Positions 11,540 to 22,091 of a DNA stretch of 64,000 nt are shown in pieces. Position 1 is the first letter of the stretch. Each line of letters starts with the position of its first letter. Origin of the DNA: Amblyomma americanum (Eukaryota > Arthropoda > Arachnida > Ixodida > Ixodidae); the NCBI RefSeq assembly GCF_052857255.1, contig NC_135505.1, positions 45,524,520-45,588,519 of the forward strand. The letters are read 5' to 3'. A program made the position numbers and the translations under genes. The notes beneath the pieces are model-generated. The model was not told where the DNA came from, did not search any database, and saw only the letters and a program-made list of their open reading frames with translations.

Positions 11540-12606
11540 AGCTGGCGCAAAGGTTATGTTTTCCAGTGTCGATATGGTGGCGAACCGCTGTTGTACGTCC
11601 CAAGGTGGTTTGGTGAAAATCGAAGGAGGCGCGAAAGCGCTGAAGCAAGACGACTAACTGTGCGCGTTAGGTAGACTAATGGCATCGACAGATTGGGCAA
11701 GCCGGTCGGATGAGGTCTGGTCGGCTACGTCGATGGAAGTGAAGGCGTTAATGTCATGCGCGGCGGGATCATCTAGAACAGCAGAAGCGTCCTCGAGATC
11801 GATTACACCAATTGTGCTAAGTGGTTCTCCCCGAAGTTAAATGGCGGGGATAGACAACAGGTTCGCAACGTACAGGGAGCTACAACCACCAGAAATTGTG
11901 AGCACAGCATGCGGGACCATGACAGATTTGTGGTGCGCACAAAGCGGCGAGTGTGCATAAAGGAGAATAGCGTCAGAGTGTGCAGCTCAAATAAGGGCCA
12001 CAAGAAAAGGAGACAAAGCTGACACGTAAGTGTCGTAAGTGGAGAGAATATTTGCGGTGGTAGCATGGGAGGCGTCCACAATAGCATCACACAGCGGGAA
12101 GAATGCAATTTGAGCACGTCCACTGTCGATGATTGCGTGACGCACGGACAAAAAGTCCCACCGTAAGAGGAGTGGGCAAGAACGAATAACTCAATGGTGT
12201 AGAGGAGGCCTTCGATGATGAGGCGAACGGTGCGCGCTGCGGGAGGTTGAATGGAGTCAGCGCTGGCGGTTCGAAGGGAAATTTCAGACAGCGGCATCGT
12301 CACATTTTTTAGTTCGCGGCACAAGTCGCGACAAATGATGGACATGGCAGCACCAGTGTCAGTAAGCGCATGAACAAGAACACCTTCAACTAGCACCTCA
12401 ATAACATTCACAGGAGCGGTAATAGGGCTTGAGACGGTCGTTGACGGCGCAGTTCTTGCGTCCGGATCTGCGGCGCCTAGTGTTCCGCTTGGAGCGGTGG
12501 GGACCGGCGGAGCATAGGAGAGACCGAACGGCAGCGAGGAGACGGCGACCGGTGCGTTCGGCCAACACCCTGTTAGATGTGGGGCTCCAACCCCATAGCA
12601 GGCCAC
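11540..12606 (-). pseudogene. Gypsy aspartic protease and pol linker remnant
   Basis: The - strand encodes VLVEGVLVHALTDTGAAMSI, a retropepsin active-site motif DTGA in the usual context. A beta-rich stretch follows, then a degraded linker to 11540. The matching protease in the intact Gypsy reads ALIDTGAHVSVM. The residues N-terminal to the protease come almost directly after the primer-site repeat, so gag has been lost. Confidence 0.7.
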
Positions 12607-12728
12607 CGGTGTTGGGGGATTGCGCTTCGATCCCAGCGCTGCCGCCAGTTGTTAGGTGTGGGGCTCCAACGCCATAGCAGGCCACCGGTGTTGGGGGATT
12701 GCGCTTCGATCCCACCGCTGCCACCAGT
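12571..12728 (-). repeat. 79-bp tandem duplication with primer-site-like units
   Basis: Two units start at TGTTAG (12571 and 12650), and the LTR edge at 12729 starts with the same word, giving a strict 79-bp spacing. On the - strand each unit begins just after CTAACA with CTGGTGGCAGCGGTGGGATC or a close variant. That is the position and look of a primer binding site. The template start has therefore been duplicated, perhaps by slippage during reverse transcription. Confidence 0.7.
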
Positions 12729-13160
12729 TGTTAGATGCGGGCCCCTGGTTCGCCTGTGCCGTCTCTCGCCAAGGTCGGTGTCCCCGGGTTCCGGATCGGG
12801 AGACTGCTGTTGTGGGGGTGACGAAGAGATGAGAGGGTATTCGAGGTGAAAAAGAGACTGAAAGGGTTTATTTACATTTTTACAAAGTTCGAAAGAGTAA
12901 ATCGGGAGCTGGCGATCACACGCCAGATCGTTGTTTAAATAGGGTCCGCTGTCCCCAGGTCCCTAGTTGGGGAATCTAGTTCATTAAAATGCGTCGAATC
13001 ACTGTGATGTAGATCACGTGTCCAGTCTTCACAGTCCGCCTTCCAGGACGCCCCCAGCAACACACTCTTGCCACTTCTGGCAGATTATGGTCCGCGCTAT
13101 CCAGGCTACAGTGATGAATAGCCCGAAGGGGGTCCCATGGCAGCGTCGAAGGTCAGTCAC
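12729..13160 (-). repeat. 5' LTR of the decayed Gypsy
   Basis: The + strand edge is TGTTAG at 12729, so the LTR ends ...CTAACA in element orientation. On the - strand a TATA-like CTATTTAAAC lies at 12942-12933 and AATAAA at 12872-12867, in the expected promoter-then-polyadenylation order. The outer edge is not defined, because no second copy was found to compare, so 13160 is approximate. Confidence 0.6.
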
Positions 13161-13179
13161 CTGCACTTCACAGCGGTAA

Positions 13180-13279
13180 CGTGGGAACTAAAGGTTGCCA
13201 CCGCAGTTTGCAGAAGGTTCCACGTGGAGCGTGGGAACTAAAAATTGCCACTGCAGTTTGCAGAAGGTTCCACGTATAA
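13180..13279. repeat. 50-bp tandem duplication
   Basis: Two adjacent 50-bp units (13180-13229 and 13230-13279) share GTGGGAACTAAA and CAGTTTGCAGAAGGTTCCAC with a few substitutions. No gene is associated. Confidence 0.85.
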
Positions 13280-13515
13280 GGAAAAGCACAGTCTAAGATG
13301 AAGTTGTTTTCGAAGCACGAAGATTCCGGCGTCGTTGGCTTAGTCAAACACGGCCGCATTTGCCACGGCTCATTTGCAGTCCCGCCGCTCGCCGGCTCCC
13401 CCGTCGTCCCCTCCGGGGGAAACAATTCCCGGGTGGGTCCGGCGTTGAGAACAAAAGACAGGTTCACCAAAGCCGTTCTCAGACAGCGGAGGGCCGTTTC
13501 ACCCCATAAACAGCA

Positions 13516-13531
13516 GGGGGGGGGGGGGGGG
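13516..13531 (+). repeat. Run of 16 guanines
   Basis: This is an uninterrupted G16 homopolymer. It could form a G-quadruplex in single-stranded DNA, but the length may also reflect sequencing uncertainty. Confidence 0.9.
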
Positions 13532-13554
13532 CAGAAGGTCCCTTGTAAATGAAG

Positions 13555-13705
13555 GTAAAACAGTTTTTCTAACCCCGGCATCTGCCATCACTTTGGCGGC
13601 GGCACCTGAGCTGGGGCAGTGGAAATAAAGGAAAGCAGGCAGTATGAAGAAGAGAAATGAAAGAGGTGAGGGGACAGCAAGAAGGGGCAGGGCGTAGCTG
13701 CACAG
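13555..13705 (+). repeat. Dispersed repeat, unnamed family R3
   Basis: This segment has CCCCGGCATCTGCCAT, GCACCTGAGCTGGGGCAG and GAAATGAAAGAGGTGAGGGG. The same words recur in the same order at 39262-39470 and in reverse at 43596-43700. The class is not recognised; it may be the 3' end of a larger element. Confidence 0.7.
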
Positions 13706-15424
13706 AATTTATTTATTTATTCAGTTAGTTGGTTAGTTAGTTAATTGCTTTCACATACAGCCTCGAATTAAGCTCTAAGTGAACGAGATCAAAAACGTGG
13801 AAAGAAATCAAAACAATTCGCTGAATATGAAATACAGCTAAACCTAATTGTAACGAATTTGAAGGAGGCTTGGCGGTTACTTCGCTATAGCCCACATTGA
13901 CTGAGCTTGCAAGGGGAATCATTATTCCTTCGTTATATACATTACTTCGTTATAAACCGTTTAGTTATAACGAGGTTCGACTGCAATACAAAAGCACAAA
14001 TAAACGCACAATAAAAAGATGGCAGGTACAAATCTCAGAACGTATAAAAAAGCCCTTCATACGCAGAGTACGAGTGGGGCCAGAGTGGGATTTGCAAACT
14101 TCTTTAGAGCACGTAAAAAAAAAACTGTACCTGAACAACTGATTCCGAGGACTGAACGTGGATGTTCAGTGCGTGATAGGCTCAGGCTCATAAAGGTGAT
14201 GGTCGAAAACGTTTTTCAAATGACTGGGATCGCGTATGGTTTGTTAATGTGTGCATGAAGTTTGGACGTTCAATGCGACAATGTAAGTAAACTGAGTCAG
14301 CTTAAGATTAGACAGTTGAGAGACCAAAAATATAATGTTTATTAAGACAAGATGTGCAAACATAAACACAATTAGTGGATAGCACGCAGTGCAATTACGT
14401 CTGAAACGTTCTAAAACGAATGTATTGGTCGTTTTTGCTCTAGAGCCAACATGTCAATGTCTAATACGCAAGCCTTCAGCACCGTATTCAACTGCTCGGC
14501 AAATTCCACGATGAACCGGACACGACAGTGTACTCTTTGGTGGGGCTGACTCACAGAAGAAACAAGAAAGTGCGACAGCGATGTTGGAGACGCGAGACGT
14601 GTCCTCGTTCGTTGTTACCTGTTTCTGCAAGAATGGATGCCTGCATGGTTTGCCTGGTCAGCGTTTTTTGTTTGTTTGTTTTTCTGTCTGGCTGTTTCAA
14701 AACACCGTAAGAAATTATGAGACGAAGGAAAGCAGGCGATTTTCAGAATTAAAATTACGCTTTAAGCTAAAATTTATCCTGTGAATAGATACATACGTAA
14801 TGCCATTAGTTTTATTATTTCAGGAAATTTTGCCTTGAAACATTTTAGAGTGTGGAAGAAAACAAAAATTCCTAACTCTGCAAACCATGATCGGATGAGG
14901 TGTTTAAATCAGATAACGCCCCAATGTGAGACATGTTAAGGAATTTCTTCTTAGGTAACGAGAATTTTGCAATATTCTTGCGCATGAAATAATGCCGCAT
15001 ATAAGAGTAAGTTTATTTAGAAAGAAAGGACCTAGGCCGCAGGCTGGAAGGCACGGAAAACATAACTGAAAATGTGAGTTTCTTCCATTTTAAATTACCT
15101 GGCATGCAGATTTCAAAACAATTTTGTAATTTGCTTTCTTTGCAAGGCTATGGTTTACTGAAAATGATTTCACAATTTCACAGCAATTATTTTTTAGTTT
15201 TCTTAGCAAGTGTTGCGGTCCAAAATCGACCAATAGCTACTGTACTCAGATACAACTCAAGAACGTAGCCGCCAATTGCACTCAAAAGAAGGCACTCCGA
15301 GCGATGTCGTGGACCTATTTTCATGCAGTCATGGTCGACCACCTTGAAGTCTAGGTCAGTAGAGGAAATACATATCGCAAGAGTAGTTTGTGAGCAATAT
15401 AAATGTCGTAGGCACAATCATAGC
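13706..15424. other. No gene recognised
   Basis: This is AT-rich sequence with no long frame, no clear repeat ends and no recognisable domain. Confidence 0.5.
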
Positions 15425-15625
15425 GCAGCGAAAGCTTCAGCCAGCGTTTTTCACTGCTGCCACCCAGCACGCGATCGCTTTCTATAACGAGTGCGAGTCT
15501 CTTAAGCCCAGCTTTGTGAGCCATGTGACGGAGAATGATATTGCATTGTTCCGATAAGCCCCATCTGAACACACGCACTACATTCTGACTATGTGATTTC
15601 CGGGATGCAGTCTCGGAAATCAGTT
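15425..15625. repeat. Uninterrupted copy of the repeat that received the 28-kb Gypsy
   Basis: The stretch with GAGTCTCTTAAGCCCAGC, GTGAGCCATGTGACGGAG, AATGATATTG and TCTGAACACACGCACTAC aligns with 27955-28055 followed directly by 33189-33290. Those are the two flanks of the intact Gypsy. Here the same sequence is continuous, so this acts as an empty-site paralog. The repeat itself is not identified. Confidence 0.65.
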
Positions 15626-17127
15626 ATTTCAAAATGCAGTGACACTTGAAAGACTCACGCACAATGGCATCTCCAGAACCGCCTGAAGTGCAAGTTTTAC
15701 TTGCTACCTCATCGAATTCGTCGTAACGCTAAGTATACAGATACTCTGGGCGAGAAGTTTACACCATAAGGCGCGCTAATATACACAGAAATCAGAGTGA
15801 GTCACAAGCCGAAAGTATATCCTGTCTTGAAAAAGCTCTTGAAAAAGTATATCCAGAAAAAGCTCTGCGATGCATCTAGTTAAGGTATCACAGGTCAGCA
15901 GCCGCAGATGCAATTTTCATGCGCCTTTCAGAATTCCTGCACGGTTTTTCACCCAAAACTAACAACATTTTGGAAAAAAGGCTCTCTTAGTTACAACAGT
16001 GCTTTTTTTTTTGCACGACATTTTCAGCGGTGCTGTGCATCACAATGCAGCTAGGACGTGCTTACAATCAGGCTGGTTACCTAATTCTCATAAGTTAATT
16101 TGTATTTGTAACTTTTACTTTTAGGCTTCTTTTTGGACAGAGGCTTGATGCAAATGATTTATAATATATCCAAATACTTGCGTACTCACCTTCGCAACAA
16201 TTCGCGTATATTTTAGCTCCGGGGCCAACAACTAAGCTTTTCCAGCGAACACCGAAACGTCGAGAGCTTGCTATACAGCTACGGTGACAGTCGCGCAGTG
16301 CTGCACGTATGAACTCGAGGTGACATGTTGCAAGAGGTCGCCGGCTGCAAAAGAGGACCGCTTTTGCATAATAAAGTAACTACTTTTACTGGATGTTACG
16401 GGGCTCCCTTCGAAATTCCTTCGAGGGCTGCCTCCGAGAAAGTATTATTCGTAAATAATACTTTATGCCAGTAGGCACACTGCCGCGACAAAAATAAAGG
16501 AACATCCTATCCTTGTTATTCTGTTCCGCGTAATACCTGTTCTCCTCGTTTTCTTGTACTGAAGTTTATACATCGGCTACGCACAACTGCGTAACACCGA
16601 TCTGAACAGAAAAAAAAGCAGACAATTGTGACAAGCAAAAATTGTGGTAATTTGCTCATGGTGAATTGTTTCATTTTTTTAGATCATAGTCAAAACCTGT
16701 CAAAGCCTGTTACTGGAAAGGGCGAAATTGACAAGCAAAAGTTATAGGAATATACAAATGCAGGCGCAAGAAATCAGAAAAAAATTAAGACTTACCGCCA
16801 CAAAACAACCCAGCATTTCGCGTGCCAAGACGACAGTACATTCAAGAGATCATTGATGCTGGAAATTAAAAGGTCCAGTGCCGCAATTACACGAGGACGA
16901 CTGCTAAAGAAAGGAGGTGTTTCTGGAAAATATTCAAGGCACAAACATTTGCACTAACGAAAATGCCGTAAAAAATATTACATGACAATGGTCAAGAACG
17001 ATGAGCTGTACTTAGCTTCAGTAGAAATTCATTTACTGATGACATGCCGACTGCCTCATATGCTAATACGTTCTATTCCGTGACTGCTTGCGAGACCTAA
17101 AAGTGTCGTAATCAAATATAAATTTCG
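15626..17127. other. No gene recognised; one short hairpin
   Basis: There is no coding signal. A perfect 11-bp inverted repeat (AAAGTATTATT, loop CGTA, AATAATACTTT) lies at 16439-16464. Its role is unknown. Confidence 0.5.
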
Positions 17128-17625
17128 TTAAATGTTAGAATATTTTGTGCGTGTGTTTCTTGTTAATGTTAAGGAGGCAGGTATTGGTCCAAGTCTACTT
17201 AAAGGGCTCCATTCGAAAGTAGGAAAAGAAACTTTAGACGCGTAAAACGGTCTCGACTGCTGATAGTGGGAAGCAGTTCCAGCAATTTTGTGGCAGAAAT
17301 TTTGAAAATCGAGAAATTGTAAGAAAATATCACAGCAATTTTGAAGGTAATGGCCCATTCTTTTGCTATACAGCATTATCTTCCTTTTAAAGTGTTTCCA
17401 TCGATCATATCGAACAGTTAAGACTCCCATAGAGAGCAAATGGGGAACGCTTTTCACGATAGCAAAAACGTTAACAAAAAAAAATGCAAGACTGCCGTCG
17501 AGTGATCCATAGACGTACTGATTGTTATAGTGAAATCTTACATCACATGAAAGAAATTCATTCATAATGGTCTCCCACTCAAATATGCTTTTGTCCACAA
17601 TTGCTAGGTATCACCTAATTTAGAA
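17128..17625 (-). repeat. Dispersed repeat of unknown type, copy 1
   Basis: The - strand from about 17610 downward shares ordered blocks with the + strand at 36640-37060. Examples are ATACCTAGCAATTGTGGACA, TTTCACTATAACAAT, GTCTTAACTGTTCGATATGA and AGAATGGGCCATTAC, each with substitutions. This copy holds an open frame of 156 codons without a recognised motif. The other copy is not open over the same span, so coding is doubtful. Confidence 0.6.
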
Positions 17626-17675
17626 TCTCTTGGAAAGTCGTTTCTTCTATACTTGTTATAAATACATCGAACTAC

Positions 17676-17993
<318 letters not shown>

Positions 17994-18021
17994 ATTTGTT
18001 GCTTAGACGTTTGCCTAAGAA

Positions 18022-18068
18022 GGGGCTGAGGCTAAAGGCACAATGTTGCCTGGCAAGGCCTCAGCCCC
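18022..18068 (-). other. LINE 3' UTR stem-loop
   Basis: GGGGCTGAGGC (18022-18032) pairs perfectly with GCCTCAGCCCC (18058-18068) about 30 bp from the LINE 3' end. Stem-loops at this position are recognised by the reverse transcriptase in several LINEs (eel UnaL2, SART1). The same role here is inferred. Confidence 0.6.
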
Positions 18069-18475
18069 CTACTACATGACAAACAAACATACAAATTACA
18101 AATTATAACAGTCCGGCGGGCCGGTAAAAAAAAGTAGGCCAGATGTAAGCGTTATACAGAGGAAAATACATACGGAAGAAAATACATACAGAGGAAAATA
18201 CATACACACTCAGCAAAAGAGAAAAAAAAAGACAGAAGCGCGTGACAAAAAATTTGCATAATAAATGTACGATGAGTATATAAATAAGAAACAAGGACCA
18301 AGACATACATGAAACACTACATCAAATAACAAAGTTCTACTTAAGGCTTGTTCTAGCCTACTGAAAAACAAGGCATTATGTACATATAAACACAAAAAAG
18401 AGTACAGAGAGGCGAACACAGAATCAGTAAAAAAAAGAAAAAAAAATAGACCACAACTTGCTCGCATAAGAAATT

Positions 18476-20779
18476 TTAGCGATTGCTATAGGTGACATCG
18501 CTGCAGAGAAGAGCTCCCTTACATTCGTTTTTGAAAGTGGAGAAGGGTTTACTGTAATTAATATTTATATCTCTTCTATTGAGAATTCTGATAACTTGAA
18601 AAGAAAGTGCTTGACGACCATAATTTGTCCTTATCCTCGGCATCTCTATTTTCGGGTCTCTGATAGCGTACAAGTTTATTCTGTCTGTGGATGTGACATA
18701 CAAGCGATTTTCATGTATCCATTGTAGCAACTTAAAGTAATATACCTTGTCTGCCCTCAGCATATTGTACTTTAAAAAAAGTGGATGCGTTCTTAGTTCC
18801 CTATTTTCGCCATGATAATTTTCGCATATGCGTAACACTTTCTTCTGTAAAGTAATTAATTTTTTGTAATTAGTTTCAGTTGTCGTACCCCAGACTAAAA
18901 TACCATAACTAATTCTAGAATAGAATAAAGAATAATATAATGTCTGCTTCATCCAAGATGGAATCAAGTGCTGGATTCTGTAAAGACAACCAATGATCCG
19001 TGAAAAATCAGACTTAAGGCAACGAACATGGGCGTTCCAGGACAGATCACTGCTGAACCATACACCCAAGACTTTTTGCTCAGTGACCTCCTCCAATAGG
19101 CTACCTTCATATCTGATGCTAATAGGGTTCTGATCCCTAACGCTTGTCGGTTTAAAAATTACGTATTTAGATTTTGTTGTGTTTAGAGTAATGTGATTGG
19201 CTTGTAGCCACCTGGAAAGTTTTAATAAGTAATCATTGACAGATTTTTCAAGGCATGTTTTTGTTGTTCCTGTAAAAAATATATTCGTGTCGTCAGCATA
19301 CATGATTAACTGGGGGGATCCTGGTATCATAGTTATATCATTCACATATATAAGAAAGAGTAAAGGCCCCAAAATTGATCCTTGAGGGACGCCGTGTTTT
19401 ATCTTCATTTTACTCGAAGTGCGATCGTTTATGACTACATACTGTAATCTGTCTTTCAGGTACGTTTGCAACAGCCTCAGCGCAACGCCCCGAATCCCGC
19501 AGATCTCTAGCTTTTTTATCAATATGTCATGTTGCACAGTATCGAACGCTTTCCGAAGATCTATAAATAGACCAAGGGTTAAGAGTTTCTTCTCTATGTT
19601 TTCAATAATTTTGTCTTTTATACGTATAAGAGCTTGTTCCGTAGACTTATTTGCTTGAAAACCATACTGTGCATCAGCTATTATTTTATGTTTCTGAAAA
19701 AAGCTGTTAAGTCTATCATTAAATACGCGCTCAAATATTTTTGAGAATACAGTTAGAACAGAGATTGGCCGGTAGTTATTCATATTTGTTGCACCGCCGC
19801 CTTTATACACGGGTACTACTTTAGCTATCTTCAGGTCATCCGGAAACTCCCCAGTAAGAAGCATTAAGTTGATTATATAGGACAACACATGACTAATATG
19901 ATTTGCAACATGTTTAATTGGCAAAGCCTTTATACCGTCATCTCCAGGCGCTACGTCACTTTTCAAGCTTCCGATTATTTTGCAAATTTCAGTTGGATTG
20001 CACGGAAAAAGCGAGATAGAGCTCATTGGACTGTTTGCATGTGTATAGTAGGACATGCTAGCAAGTTGGCCTGTATATTTCCCTGTGCTAATGAACCTAA
20101 GATTCGTTTCTTCAGCAAGCTGATCATCAGACAGACGTTCGCCATCGACTGTGATATCTGTTACACAATGGCTTGAGCGCCTTTTGTTCATTAGGTCGTT
20201 AACCATCTCCCATAACCTTTTATAGTCGTTGCGAGCACGAAGAATTTGAGCCTGAAAGTACTCGATCTTTGCTTTTTTCAGGTCTGAGATCAATTTGTTA
20301 CTGTAGGATTTAAATTCTTTCAGTAACTGCAGATCACGACATTTAAGAAAAGCATGAAACTTCTTGTTTTTTTCTCTTATTCGTTTAAACAAGTCAACAG
20401 TCAGCCAGGGTTTCCGCATTCTTTTTCGTTTTGTTTTATGCTCGCGCAAGGGAAAAGCTGCATCGTAGCACTGTAGCAGCCTACTCAGGAACATTTTGTA
20501 GGCGACTGTAGCATTAGTTTCCTTGTAAACGTCGTCCCAGCTTTCTTTCTCGATTAGGCTGCAAAAATGTCGCAGGCTTTGGTCATTAATTGTGCGATAC
20601 CAGGTACTTTCTTTGCTACTTTTATATTTACCAGTCACAGGGGGTCCCAAGCAGAATACTGGAAGGTGATCACTGAGGTCGCATATCATGACTCCAGCAG
20701 AAATATCCTCACAACTCATGTTGGTAACTGAGATATCCAGGGACGTTGCGGTATCAATAGTCACCCTGCCTCTGGACAC
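18476..20779 (-). CDS. LINE ORF2 partial: endonuclease end plus reverse transcriptase
   Basis: An open frame of 767 codons runs without a stop, which suggests a fairly recent insertion. The first residues include SRGRVTIDTAT and LSDHLPVFCL, the end of an apurinic-type endonuclease. The reverse transcriptase has NNYRPISVLTVFSKIFER, LFIDLRKAFDTVQHDIL, HGVPQGSILGPLLFLIYVND and the active-site YADDTNIF. The C-terminal thumb has LGVWFSSDLSWNAHV and LVWGTTT. No RNase H follows. The listed ATG is internal, because the element lacks its 5' part; the protein cannot be complete. The LINE would prime reverse transcription at a nicked target. Confidence 0.8.
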   Translation of the reverse strand: MSRGRVTIDTATSLDISVTNMSCEDISAGVMICDLSDHLPVFCLGPPVTGKYKSSKESTWYRTINDQSLRHFCSLIEKESWDDVYKETNATVAYKMFLSRLLQCYDAAFPLREHKTKRKRMRKPWLTVDLFKRIREKNKKFHAFLKCRDLQLLKEFKSYSNKLISDLKKAKIEYFQAQILRARNDYKRLWEMVNDLMNKRRSSHCVTDITVDGERLSDDQLAEETNLRFISTGKYTGQLASMSYYTHANSPMSSISLFPCNPTEICKIIGSLKSDVAPGDDGIKALPIKHVANHISHVLSYIINLMLLTGEFPDDLKIAKVVPVYKGGGATNMNNYRPISVLTVFSKIFERVFNDRLNSFFQKHKIIADAQYGFQANKSTEQALIRIKDKIIENIEKKLLTLGLFIDLRKAFDTVQHDILIKKLEICGIRGVALRLLQTYLKDRLQYVVINDRTSSKMKIKHGVPQGSILGPLLFLIYVNDITMIPGSPQLIMYADDTNIFFTGTTKTCLEKSVNDYLLKLSRWLQANHITLNTTKSKYVIFKPTSVRDQNPISIRYEGSLLEEVTEQKVLGVWFSSDLSWNAHVRCLKSDFSRIIGCLYRIQHLIPSWMKQTLYYSLFYSRISYGILVWGTTTETNYKKLITLQKKVLRICENYHGENRELRTHPLFLKYNMLRADKVYYFKLLQWIHENRLYVTSTDRINLYAIRDPKIEMPRIRTNYGRQALSFQVIRILNRRDININYSKPFSTFKNECKGALLCSDVTYSNR

Positions 20780-20795
20780 CCTCCAGTTCTATTAT

Positions 20796-21774
20796 TTGTT
20801 CTTTAGGGTAAGAGAACCAGCAGATAACGTTATGTTCACGTATAGAGCGAGCGAAGGATGTGTAACCCAGCAACTTAGTCTTAAGGGATGCAGGCAGGAT
20901 ATATCGTTTGAGGAAGAAAAGCATGGTGAGAGTTTTATTTTGTTACGCAAGACACCTGCTTTCTGCACTTTCGATCGGATTAAAATACAACGCCGAGGTA
21001 TTTATATCTATCCACCGGTTTTATTTATGTTTGAACAATTTTATAACAGAAATTCTTGGCTATTTTCTTCCTCGTCTGTGACATAGGTACTTTGTTCAAT
21101 AAATAAGTCGTCATAAAAATTCCCAAGTTTTAATATTTCAGGAATTTTGTTCTTCACCGCCTTTTAAACGACACAAGGAAACAAATATGAGAATGTAACA
21201 AACAGTATAACAAGATCAAAATAACTTTTTTGGCAGAAAATAATGCGGAGAGTGCTGAATATTCCCCTATAGTAGGATACAACTTTAAAAAACAGCAGTT
21301 GTTAACACTGTGCCACGATCTGCGGCGTACTATATTACTCCGCTAGCCAGTCACAAAAGTAAACGAAACAAGCTTTCAAAGCGAAAGTTTTAGTGGCCGT
21401 GAACTTGAAATTTCGCCGTGGCGGTGCTGAGAGGAGGAACATGACGTCACAACCCGCGCCTCGCCGCGGAATTGAACAGGTATGGCCGGGCCGGTGGCGG
21501 CAGGCGCACTCGGCGCGAAATAGAGACACGCACCAAGTCTACGCCAGTGAGGTCAGAGCGGGCTGAAGCAGCCGAATGCGTCGGCGGTCAAGCGCAGTTG
21601 GAGTATGGAGGGTCTCGCTTTGGCCGACGTGATTTCGCCGTGCAGCGCGAGCGCGAGCGTTACGCTGGAGTATAAACGCAAATTACCAGAGCCTGGGTTT
21701 AACCGCTAACCAACGCATTCGGTGGCGGCATCTATGCGAGCCACTGAAACCACCCCGCACACTCCCTGAATAAA
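20796..21774. other. No gene recognised; GC-rich patch near 21400-21680
   Basis: There is no recognisable domain. The patch at about 21400-21680 is CpG-rich and carries a short open frame (21472-21675) of Arg/Gly-rich composition, which looks like an artefact of base composition. Confidence 0.45.
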
Positions 21775-21860
21775 AAAAAAACCTGCGCTGAGGCTCGGAA
21801 TCGAATCAAGGCCTTTGGCGACTGAGGGTGAGACACTACCACTCCGCCACAACTCTTTTT
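21775..21860 (-). repeat. tRNA-like SINE head fragment
   Basis: The reverse complement reads TGGCGGAGTGGTAGTG (A-box-like), then TTGATTCGATTCCGAG (B-box-like) at a tRNA-like spacing. It is not a complete cloverleaf, because the acceptor ends do not pair. An A-rich run sits beside it. Confidence 0.45.
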
Positions 21861-22091
21861 TTTTCTTTATTGCATGGAAATAGTGCCGAAAAGAAAAGTC
21901 TAAGCACGCTTACGCTACTGAACGCCACGCCACATTACCCTTGCATGAACCTTCCTTCCAAAACATCAGAAGTCAGGGAGGCACACCCATGCATCCAGAT
22001 AGGGGAGCCAGCTAGGCCGCTCTTGCAGGGCAGCATATACTCCCCGCACCAAAGCGCATTGTTCACGAAACAAAGATTTCGATGATCGTAG

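Larger units (their letters stand above)
3230..13160 (-). mobile_element. Decayed Ty3/Gypsy retrotransposon with nested insertions
   Basis: Reading on the - strand from 13160 down, the parts come in canonical order. They are an LTR (12729 to about 13160), a primer-site-like repeat, an aspartic protease, reverse transcriptase, RNase H, the integrase zinc region, the integrase core, and a pol tail ending near 3290. Every domain contains stops and frameshifts. Gag is missing: only about 120 bp separate the primer-site-like repeat from the protease segment. It is interrupted by an RTE fragment (about 3500-3975), a SINE (4055-4325), an I-like LINE (4866-9440) and a TTAA foldback element (10985-11532). 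I could not identify the second LTR left of 3290. Confidence 0.8.
17994..20795 (-). mobile_element. CR1/Jockey-like LINE, 5'-truncated
   Basis: This - strand non-LTR element has the end of an endonuclease domain, a complete reverse transcriptase, a 3' UTR of about 480 bp with a stem-loop, and a GAAA tail. It is truncated within the endonuclease near 20795. No RNase H domain is present. It is the least damaged LINE in the window. Confidence 0.8.

Noticed and set aside
12398..12849. Frames on both strands around the 79-bp repeat
   Set aside because: They are explained by the tandem duplication and the primer-site region.
21472..21675. Arg/Gly-rich 67-codon gene
   Set aside because: The composition follows local CpG content, with no motif or splice evidence.
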